This document shows positions 20,647 through 27,800 of a stretch of DNA of 27,800 nt, in pieces. The stretch covers positions 3,720,109 through 3,747,908 of the forward strand of contig BFEA01000014.1 of the NCBI GenBank assembly GCA_003427395.1. The letters run 5' to 3'. The position numbers were made by a program, and so were the translations under genes. Within the stretch, counting starts at the first letter, position 1. The number at the start of each line of letters is the position of its first letter. The notes below the pieces were generated by a model. The model made no database searches and was not told where the DNA came from. It worked only from the letters and a program-made list of their open reading frames with translations. The DNA comes from Chara braunii (taxonomy: Eukaryota; Streptophyta; Charophyceae; Charales; Characeae).

Positions 20647-21465
20647 GACAAATAGTGAAATTTTTAGATTAAAATAATAATAATAATACAAATTAATAAA
20701 ATGAATAAATAAACAAAAGATGAAGGGAAAAATAGTATTTATTGTTTTCGAATTTTCGACAACATTTTTCAACTGTCATGAGGTCAAGATGTGCCACCAA
20801 AAGAGAAAAGTCAAAGAAAAGCACACTAACTTTTTTTTTTTTTTTTTTAAAGTTAAGAAGCGGGTCTGGCGTCTGCCAAAAACACACTAACTTTCAAAAT
20901 ACCACAAATTAAAATTTTCATAAAAATAAATAAATAAATGAGTGGGTGGAAAAAAAGAAGGACAAAGCCACAGTTGCCAGACCAAACGTACGGAGGCCCC
21001 TAAGTTCACCCCCGAGCGTTCGAGCATTCGAATCCCCATATGGGGTCGAAACTTGAAGGGTTTCGGACCCCACAAAAAAATATTTTGCCACCTAAGTGTT
21101 ATTATTTTTTTTTGAATTTTTTTTTTTTGCGTTCTTTGTGATGTAAGGTATCTCTCTCTTAATTTTAAAGCCATTCTATTCAGCCACAAAAAACATGAGA
21201 AATCGGATAAGATGGTGGTTTCAAAACTTGCTTGCCCACTTACTAATTTGTTTTGTCTCTTTTTCCACTTTTTGTTTTTCCTTTATTTAAGGGCATGAAA
21301 AAAATTATTATGTTTTCAAATTTTATTTGTATATTCTCTATTATGTAATATACACATATATAAAATTTCATGACATTTGTCACATAAAAAAAAACTAAAA
21401 AATCGCCAAAGATGGTGATGTCAAAAACGTGCTCGCCCATTCATAACGTTTTAGTTTTTCTAATT
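20647..21465. other. AT-rich spacer, nothing coding
   Basis: Contains poly-A/T runs and a short segment near 21015-21045 with GCGTTCGAGCATTCGAATCC, which faintly resembles a Pol III B-box. No A-box at a suitable distance, so no tRNA or SINE call is made. Confidence 0.4.
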
Positions 21466-21620
21466 TTTATTATTATTATTTATTTTTAGTATTTGATTTT
21501 TATTTCAAATTTGGTAAAGAATTTGGATGTAATGTTGAGGCAAATGTTGTTTAGTTTATTTTTCTGAATAAGATATATATATTTTTTTCAGATTATTTAG
21601 ATTTTGTTTTTTTTGGGGGG
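21466..21620. mobile_element. TA-flanked MITE family, partial copy C
   Basis: The segment GGTAAAGAATTTGGATGTAA and following GAGGCAAATGTTGTTTAGTT-type text parallels the interior of copies A and B. Both terminal inverted repeats are missing, so it is truncated at both ends. Confidence 0.55.
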
Positions 21621-21633
21621 GTGGGGGTGATCT

Positions 21634-21705
21634 GCGTTCGACCGAACGACCGAACGCGTCAAGAGGGGGTGTCGAACGTTCGGGCGTTCGGCCTGTCCCG
21701 AACGC
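21634..21705. repeat. GCGTTCG palindrome cluster
   Basis: Perfect hairpins GCGTTCG/CGAACGC (21634-21640 with 21651-21657) and GCGTTCGG/CCGAACGC (21684-21691 with 21698-21705), with further CGAACG and CGTTCG copies between. This is GC-rich and stands out in AT-rich surroundings. Confidence 0.6.
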
Positions 21706-21799
21706 CTACAACCTTAGAGAAAGCTTAATTTCAAAATTTTCAAAACTTTTAACAGTATTTCATTACCCTCATGAATCAAAATATGCAATAAAGAAAATG

Positions 21800-22480
21800 A
21801 TTAAGTAAAAGGAAAAAAATTCACCAGCACTTTGTTACCCTTAAAAGGTGAAAGTGTGTCAGAAGAAAAGATGGAGTAGGAAAACAAAAAATTTCGACAA
21901 GACTTTGTTACCCCTAAGGGGTCAAAATGTCCGTCGACAACAAAATGGCTTAGTCCTAATGGAATATAAGGTTGTCGTAAAAAAAATAAAATTTTTAAAA
22001 TAAAAAATAAACCAGAGAAATGAAAAAAAAAAAAGGTAACAAAAAAAAATAAATTTTCGGAAAGAGAAAAAAAAACATCAAGGAAAAACAATCAGAAAAA
22101 AAACAAAATGAAATTGGGGAGGGAAAGGTGAGAAAGAGGTGAAAAAAAAAAAAAGAGGTGAAAATTTGAGAGATTTGAGATGATAGGTGGGTGATGGAGT
22201 TTTTATAAGAGGAAGAAAAGAGGAGAAGAGGGTGAGAGAGCAAAGGAGAAAAAAGTAGAAAAGATGGAGATCAATAGAAGAGGGTGAGTGAGGAAAACAA
22301 AAGAAAAAAGATAGTGAAAGATAAGTGAAGTGTGGGATATGAGAGAGCAGTGAGAAGGTGGAGGAGAAGAGGGAAGAAAAAATAAGAGAAGGTTTACATG
22401 ACGTAGGTTATAAAAAAAAAAATAGATAATGGAGGGGTGAAAAAGAGAGGGGTGAAATAGTGGGTCAGTGAAAGAGAGGT
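21800..22480. repeat. Purine-rich low-complexity tract
   Basis: Long stretches of GAAA, GAGAG and AAAA on the plus strand with few pyrimidines, most strongly at 22000-22450. Minus-strand open frames here are phenylalanine/serine-rich artefacts of this composition. Confidence 0.6.
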
Positions 22481-22489
22481 GATACTAAG

Positions 22490-22870
22490 CTCTTGCTTGG
22501 CCAAGAGCAGATAATACCACCAAGAACCATAAGATCCTGATTTTTAACGTGTTAACAACTTGCTGCCGTAGTAATGAAAAATAATGCTGATAATAATATA
22601 GGGTTGGGCGAGATCTTGATCAACCACCCTGATTCCACAGTAGCACAACCCCCCTAACCAGGGGGATCTTCAACTGTAGCCGCAACGACAATAAAAATAA
22701 TAATAAAAATTTAGGTATGCTAATATCTTGATCAGCCTAGATGGTTTTAAAGTCCTCAACAACCTGCCACGTGGCACTGCAGATGGTCACGTGTGCAGGC
22801 AATAACAACTACGGCTGACAGATGGGGGGGCAAATAGCAGTCCACCCGCTATTGTCATCATGATATCGCT
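22490..22870. other. Unassigned stretch with small hairpins
   Basis: CTCTTG/CAAGAG near 22492-22509 and CCCCCT/AGGGGG near 22651-22666 are perfect short hairpins. Nothing coding is supported. Confidence 0.4.
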
Positions 22871-22871
22871 C

Positions 22872-23114
22872 GCTGCTCACAACTCGCTGACGGGGGGAGT
22901 CCGTTGCAAACAGACCTGGCAATTTTGCCCCGAAATGAATGCAAAGAGGGGTGTGGCGGCTTTGACACGTGGTGGATGAAGACAGTAGCCAATGGAAATT
23001 CCGTGAAGAACTTAAGGGAAAAATTGCTGACCTTCGAAAAATAGAGAACCACAGAGAAAGCCCGCCAAGAATGGATGAACAAGCTGCTCACAACTCGCTG
23101 ACGGGGGGACTCCG
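22872..23114 (+). repeat. 32-bp direct repeats 211 bp apart
   Basis: GCTGCTCACAACTCGCTGAC and the next 12 bases occur at 22872-22903 and 23083-23114 with one difference. The intervening sequence differs. Either a local duplication or two copies of a short dispersed repeat. Confidence 0.75.
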
Positions 23115-23429
23115 GGCAAGAGGTCTCTCATTAGACAATAAGATAGAGTTCCCCCACCTGCGGATGGTGTGCCACATAAGGTGAAGACATCAAGACATGA
23201 CCACAAGAGGAAGCGCTTCTCACTAATATTGGGTGGTACTCCCTGCAAACACTGAAAAATAGAGGCACAAAGAGTAGGGTGGATACTCTCATCAGAATCA
23301 GCAGCCTCCACCAGAGTGCTGATCTCAGACTACTTTGTCAAATTCGGTTATGCATTACGCTCAAGGGCGTCTGCATTGCAGGTGAGTACTTGGAACAGCT
23401 GGAGGAGGAAACACGTGGTTTCAGAATGA

Positions 23430-23660
23430 CCCTCCTTCAACAATACTTGGGTAAGTCTATTCCTCTCACTGATCTTAAGTATCACGGAAGTTAAAGTTGC
23501 GGGACTGCAGTGGCTACACTTACATTCAAGTGTGCCGACAGCGGAATGGTGTGTGACGAAAGGAATGACTATCTCCCCTGTGTGTGATGTCTGTCCTCAT
23601 GAAGCATTAGAGGACTCCAGTCACTTATGGTGGGAGTGTGTGGTCACAAGAGGCTTCTGA
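23430..23660 (+). pseudogene. LINE 3' end, zinc-binding domain relic
   Basis: An in-frame plus-strand stretch, open from about 23430 and ending with TGA at 23658-23660, includes LHLHSSVPTAEW, KGMTISPVCDVCPHE, then SSHLWWECVV. The spacing CxxC, nine residues, H, four residues, C and the SHLWWEC context match the zf-RVT domain at the C-terminus of plant non-LTR retrotransposon polymerases. The RT itself is not visible upstream, so this is a 5'-truncated copy, as is usual for LINEs. A weak A-rich patch follows near 23698-23725. Confidence 0.75.
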
Positions 23661-24046
23661 GACTAGCTAGACTCCTTTATGGTCTTTTGCCTATAGCCCA
23701 AAAAATGTATGGACAAAAAAAATCATCATGCTACCATCTTCCACCGAACATAATGCATATGCGTTGTATTCGAGTTAAAAAAAAAAAAACGGTTTTTGGA
23801 AAGTTATTCTTTTCTTCGAATACAAGGGCACTTCGAATATAACACATGCTATCTATTCGAATAATACACATACGCGTTATATTTGAATTCCACGAAGAGA
23901 AAATTGTTGTATTCGAATATAACCTCCCCCCTTCCCCGAAGGTCAATGTCTGCTCCGTTCTTGCCCTGGTGTTCTTGCCGTGGTGAACGGGACAGGCCCG
24001 TGCAGGCCCGTAATCATAGATGTGTTGTGTTTTGGCCTTGGGCATA

Positions 24047-24150
<104 letters not shown>

Positions 24151-24504
24151 CTCTCTCTCTGTGCACGAAGGCGCTTCTGACAGTCAAGAATGTGTGGCCA
24201 AGAAAGTGGAAAAATAACCAAGGCCTCTTTGCACTGCCGTGGTCACCTAGACAAAAACGAAAGGGGTTGTATTTGTCCACATTCTAGAGGAAGATTCATT
24301 CTCATTTTGCACACTTGCTGAGGAGTGCAGCAAGGGCCCAAGTAGGGGAAAGGAATGAGACTCAACCCAGAACATGGAAAGGTACGTCGCTACTTTGCTT
24401 TTACCTTTTTGCCAAGGCTCTGAGGCCCCCAGCCGTGGTCCAGAACTGAGCCTACTCACCCTGGACCCGACCCCCTTGTGCAGGTAAAGTTTGTCTCGCT
24501 CACT

Positions 24505-24582
24505 CGAACATAACGCGTATGCGTTGTAAACGAATACAACGCAGGTATGTGTTGTATTCGTTTACAACACGTGTTATGCTCG
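24505..24582. repeat. Long hairpin, 18-bp perfect core
   Basis: GTTGTAAACGAATACAAC (24523-24540) is perfectly complementary to 24551-24568 over a 10-base loop. Outer bases CGAACATAAC and GTTATGCTCG add nine pairs beyond a small asymmetry. It could give a small-RNA precursor-like stem or a cruciform. Confidence 0.75.
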
Positions 24583-24690
24583 GGGGAAGACGGTAGTAGG
24601 GAGCGGCGAGGCAGAAGGTCAAGCAAAAATAGCAAATAAATTCAGAGCCTTGGGCTTCTAGATTCTGCGGCTGGCACGGAGGGACATACG

Positions 24691-24876
24691 CTCTCTCTGC
24701 TATTCGCAACAAATTTAGATCTCTATCATTTTTTTTTTTTTTTTTTTTTTTGAAGGCTAATTNTTTTAAGCCCAACCAATTCAATCACCTGTCAAATCTG
24801 GACAGGACGGCCTTTCAGGCCTTTTTTATGTCTATCATTGGTCTCTCTCTGCTACTCGCAACAAATTTAGATCTCA
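24691..24876 (+). repeat. Direct repeats flanking poly-T and hairpin-T
   Basis: CTCTCTGCTATTCGCAACAA then ATTTAGATCT at 24691-24727 recurs with one change at 24843-24876. Between them are a poly-T (about 24729-24751), an N at 24763, and GGCCTTTCAGGCC followed by six T (a hairpin plus T-run). This looks like a partial tandem duplication around a retroposon-like insert. Confidence 0.55.
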
Positions 24877-24964
24877 ATTAATCATGATAGTAGTTGTATC
24901 TCAACGAAGGATAGGCCCTAGAACGAAGTGTAGTTAATTAGTTGTTAACTTATTTAATTTTCCT

Positions 24965-25197
24965 TTTGTTAGGTGGCCTCTCAAGGCCCAGAGGTATTTT
25001 TTCTTTTTCCTATAGCAGTCTCAGGCTGCAGCCAAGTTGGGTGAGGCCCCCATTCTCTGGGTTTTAAGTCTCTGTTGTTTTGACAAGGGACGCTGGGCCC
25101 GGTATCTAGCAGGTGAAGCTCCCCAGCGATGGACAGGAGTCATCCACTAAGGTGCTTCGATCCAGTCGGTTCTCGTACCACCACTGGACCGCAGGTT
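24965..25197 (-). mobile_element. Possible tRNA-derived SINE
   Basis: On the minus strand from 25195, CGGTCCAGTGGTGGTACGAG resembles a Pol III A-box context and TGGATCGAAGCACC, about 25 bases on, resembles a weak B-box. The body ends in an A-rich stretch near 25005-25015. The B-box departs from consensus and no target duplication was found, so this is tentative. Confidence 0.3.
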
Positions 25198-25219
25198 ACT
25201 ACAGGATGTTTTTGCAAAA

Positions 25220-25596
25220 AAAGAAAAAAAAAAAAAAAAAAAAAAAGGAGGACGGGTTGATTATTCTTACGGACTGGTTGACTAACTGAATCCGATCTGA
25301 ATGACGACCACGTGCAGGCAGTTTAGTGCCAGCGTACGTATAGATCGTTAACCGCGGTTTTGGCATTAGTTCACAGACGACGCTGGAGATTGAGCAAACG
25401 GCCGTCTTCACCCGAATCGAACGCCCACCGTCATCACATCTGTATCTAGACTGAAGAGGGCCCCAAATACAGCAATAATGACCAGGCGTTCTATTTGGGT
25501 GCAAGATGGCAGTTATGATCGGCGACGCCTTGGGATAACGACTCTCATCCAGAGCCGCAGCGATTAGTTAGGGTATAGTAGTTATCACATTAGAGG
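25220..25596. other. Unassigned stretch upstream of tandem array
   Basis: A-run at about 25219-25246, then unique-looking sequence of balanced composition. It could contain distal promoter sequence for the gene starting at 26617, but no core element is identifiable. Confidence 0.4.
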
Positions 25597-26616
25597 CTGT
25601 ATCTGACTGCCATTGCCGCTAGATTCATTCAAAAAAGCCACAGTGTGAGTGTGAACAGGGCAAAGGAGGTGGCGATTATATAGGGCATGCTGATCGCACT
25701 ACAAACGACTCACTGCGCTGTGTCCGATTGCCCTTACGGCTACATTCATTCAGAAAACTCGCACTACCTAAGACTCTTTAAGCCGTATCTGACCGCCTTT
25801 GCGGCGAGATTCATTCAGAAAACTCAGTGTGAGTATGCCTTCAGTGTAACAGTGTGCATTGACAGTTGAGGTTGAGGCAGCAATTAGTTACGGCATATTG
25901 ATCGCATGAGGACATTCCTTGCTGTATCTGACTGTCTTCCCGTCTAGATTCTGTGGAAAAACTAATCACACGACGACTTTCCTGGCTGTATCGGACCGCC
26001 TTTCCGGCTAAGATTCAGTCGAAGAAACTCGGTGTTCGAGTATGCCTTGAGTGTAACAGAAGCATGAACATGGCAGAGGAGGAGCTGATCATTTGAGGAC
26101 GCGTTCTCATCAAAATTTAGACACAAAAAAAATTTAGACAAAAAAATAAAAAAATAAAAAAAATCAGACACTTTCCTGTCTGTATCCGACTGTCTTTGCG
26201 GCTAGGTTCAGTTTGAAAACTTCTGCATGGCCTTGCCTTCAGTGTAACAGTCTGATCATGGCCGAAGAAGCCAAATCCCTGTGCTATATTCGCGGCAACT
26301 GATCCTTTGATCGTTGAGGACGCATTCTCATCAAAATTCAGTCACTTTCCTGTCTGTATCCGACTGTCTTTGCTGCTAGGTTCATTTTGAAAATTTCGGC
26401 GTGGCTGTAAGTCTGATCATGGCTGAAGAAGCCAAATTCCTGTGCTATATTCGGGGCAAAGGAGGTCCGTGGCAGAGGAGGAACTGATCATTTGATCGAT
26501 GATGACGCATTCTCATCAAAATTCAGACACTTTCCTGTCTGTATCCGACTGTCTTTGCAGCCAGGTTCATTTTGAAAATTTCGGCGTGGCCATGCCTTCA
26601 GTGTAACAGTCTGATC
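25597..26616 (+). repeat. Tandem array carrying copies of gene's 5' end
   Basis: Eight degenerate units begin with CTGTATC-GACTG-CTTTGC at about 25597, 25718, 25784, 25922, 25986, 26180, 26354 and 26539. Fuller units continue through TTCATT-GAAAA-CTC and CCTTCAGTGTAACAG. The last three units add TGATCATGGC-GAAGAAGCCA, the start of the downstream coding region: ATG at 26258 and 26419 are followed by 13 and 21 further codons before TGA, and the third ATG (26617) opens the real frame. A fainter copy with ATG at 26070 gives 8 codons. The units are the probable promoter/5' UTR of the gene. Confidence 0.8.
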
Positions 26617-27342
26617 ATGGCCGAAGAAGCCAAATTCCTGTGCTATATTCGGGGTAAAGGACGTCCATGGCCGGCGCAGAAATGGCTGGGCGCAGTTGGC
26701 GGGAGTTTCACCGAGAAGGTCACGCGCGATAAGCTAGTGGATAGGGTTTTTACCTCAGTGAATTTCGCCGCCGACAAGGCGAGCGGATTCAAAAAGAAGG
26801 CGCGGAAGGGCGGGGGAGGGGGCGGGGGCAAGGCGGCGGAGGCCAGCTCCGAAGAGACAGGCGGCGGCGACGGAGAGGAGCTTACCTCAGTAGAGGATGA
26901 TAACGATGACGTGTCATCCTCTCAGTCGGCGAGCAACAAGGGGGGGGGGGGAGCAGAGCACATGCGACTGGGCTTGCGAACGAAATCGGCGGCGGATTTG
27001 AGCAGACGAGACGCGGACGAGAAAGAGAGCGGAGGAGGGAGGAGGAGGGAAATCGTTGACGTCACCAAACTCAACGACGAAACCCTAACTCAGCTCAATA
27101 ATGAGCATATGTCGGGGGAGGCGGCGTTGGTCATGCCAGGAGGAGGGGTGATGGTGGACCGAAGGTTGGGAGAGATGCCGCATGCGCCGGGACTTGTACT
27201 CATCAGGCCAATCATCTACGCCGTTCGAGACAAAGTGATTGCCTTCACGGGGTACTTGTCCAACGTTCCAGAGATCCTCAAGGAGTTCTGTCAAGAGAAG
27301 ATTACCTACGAGACCAAATGGGGCGGACTAGTACGGCGTCAG
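26617..27342 (+). CDS. 5' exon, possible DUF3700 family protein
   Basis: Open frame from MAEEAKFLCYIRGKG. The start at 26617 is chosen because the upstream in-frame ATG (26572) lies inside the tandem repeat and because 26617 is the ATG repeated in other units. Residues 1-65 are basic and unrecognised. Residues about 66-100 are a Gly/Glu/Ser-rich low-complexity linker, and 130-165 is charged. The last 70 residues include ALVMPGGG, then IRPIIYAVRDKVIAFTGYL and SNVPEILKEF. The spacing RP, D, F-x-G-x-L-x-N, L-K resembles the N-terminal region of plant DUF3700 (aluminium-induced, class II glutamine-amidotransferase-like) proteins; this is from memory and unproven. The exon probably ends at CAG|GTTAAG (27342/27343). 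TG|GTACGT at 27362/27363 is an alternative. The rest of the gene is outside reliable sequence. Confidence 0.65.
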
Positions 27343-27524
27343 GTTAAGACCCCTCCCACGTGGTACGTTCTCCATTCCTTTTTTGCTTTCCCCCCCTCTC
27401 TCTTTTTGTTCCCATCCAAATCATTTTTATCAGAACATCTCTCTCTCTTTCTCTCTCTCCCCTCCCCTCTCTCCCCCATTCTTTCTCTGTCTCTCTCCCG
27501 TTCTCTCTCTCTCTCTCTCTCTCC

Positions 27525-27589
<65 letters not shown>

Positions 27590-27612
27590 CCCCCCCCCCC
27601 TCCCTCTCTCCC

Positions 27613-27680
<68 letters not shown>

Positions 27681-27736
27681 CCCTCCCCTCTCTCCCCCAT
27701 TCTTTCTGTCTCTATCTCTCTGTCTCTCTCCCGTTC
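27343..27736 (+). repeat. Intron start with long CT microsatellite
   Basis: After the donor the sequence becomes pyrimidine-rich and from about 27437 is almost entirely CT repeats with CCCC and TTCTTT interruptions and a poly-C at about 27587-27600. Open frames through this segment on both strands are artefacts. Confidence 0.85.
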
Positions 27737-27762
27737 CTGTCTCTTATACACATCTAGATGTG
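27737..27762 (+). other. Nextera mate-pair junction adapter remnant
   Basis: CTGTCTCTTATACACATCT at 27737-27755 is the 19-base Tn5 mosaic end used in Nextera libraries. It is followed by AGATGTG, the first 7 bases of the inverted second half of the mate-pair junction adapter. This is laboratory sequence, not genome. Confidence 0.95.
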
Positions 27763-27800
27763 ACTGCTTGCGTACGTTTGCATTGTGAGTCGATATGAGT
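27761..27800 (+). other. Misjoined copy of 15985-16024
   Basis: All 40 bases are identical, in the same orientation, to 15985-16024. Coming directly after the adapter, they are best explained as the other end of one circularised library fragment. Confidence 0.8.

Noticed and set aside
21015-21045. B-box-like GTTCGAGCATTCGAATCC as a tRNA gene
   Set aside because: No acceptor stem, anticodon arm or A-box at the right distance.
21801-22243. Phe/Ser-rich minus-strand frames that look like membrane proteins
   Set aside because: Composition artefact of the purine-rich tract.
23279-23494. Plus-strand 71-codon frame with LEQLEEETRGF as an independent gene
   Set aside because: Probably decayed LINE sequence or chance; it is in a different frame from the zinc-binding tail and cannot be tied to a domain.
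27344-27798. Open frames of 124-142 codons (plus) and 135 codons (minus), and the C-terminal third of the 408-codon frame
   Set aside because: They are translations of CT/GA repeats and adapter sequence; the real exon most likely ends at 27342.

Overview
The window looks like nuclear DNA from a plant or streptophyte alga. The evidence is a U6 snRNA relic, relics of two retroelement classes (a Ty3/Gypsy-type reverse transcriptase and a LINE C-terminus), several MITE-like families, long CT microsatellites, and one intron-bearing gene start whose C-terminal part resembles a plant protein family (DUF3700). The species cannot be named from the sequence alone. Most of the window is repeat and relic. 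I support only one plausible host gene, a 5' exon at the far right (26617 to about 27342).

Layout. 1-1500 is unassigned DNA with strong hairpins. 1491-1834 is a foldback element with nested hairpins. 2.3-8 kb is AT-rich and carries at least four small repeat families: a 500-bp palindromic repeat, a TA-flanked MITE, a TTAA-flanked MITE and foldback elements. 8.46-9.26 kb (minus strand) is a decayed Ty3/Gypsy RT split by one TTAA-flanked MITE. 9.3-10.4 kb is unassigned and relatively GC-rich. A U6 relic lies at 10419-10512. 10.6-16.1 kb is the most unusual part: no credible ORF, several tandem arrays and a high density of hairpins. One array has eight hairpins with a constant loop and changing but still complementary stems. 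17.9-19.9 kb (minus) holds frameshifted gag-like sequence. 20.2-22.5 kb is AT/AG-rich with more MITE copies. 23.4-23.7 kb (plus) is the zinc-binding 3' end of a LINE. 23.7-24.6 kb has palindromic repeats around a CT microsatellite. 25.6-26.6 kb is a degenerate tandem array in which several units carry a copy of the downstream gene's start codon and first codons. The gene exon follows and runs into an intron that becomes a long CT microsatellite.

The last 64 bases are probably not genomic in this position. A Nextera transposase end plus the beginning of its mirror half (27737-27762) is followed by 40 bases identical to 15985-16024, in the orientation expected from a circularised mate-pair fragment of about 11.8 kb. 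Ns around a poly-G run at 17.7 kb and the poly-T at base 1 also suggest assembly edges.

The elements do not form a pathway. The coherent themes are nested mobile-element history and the very hairpin-rich, apparently noncoding 10.6-16.1 kb block.
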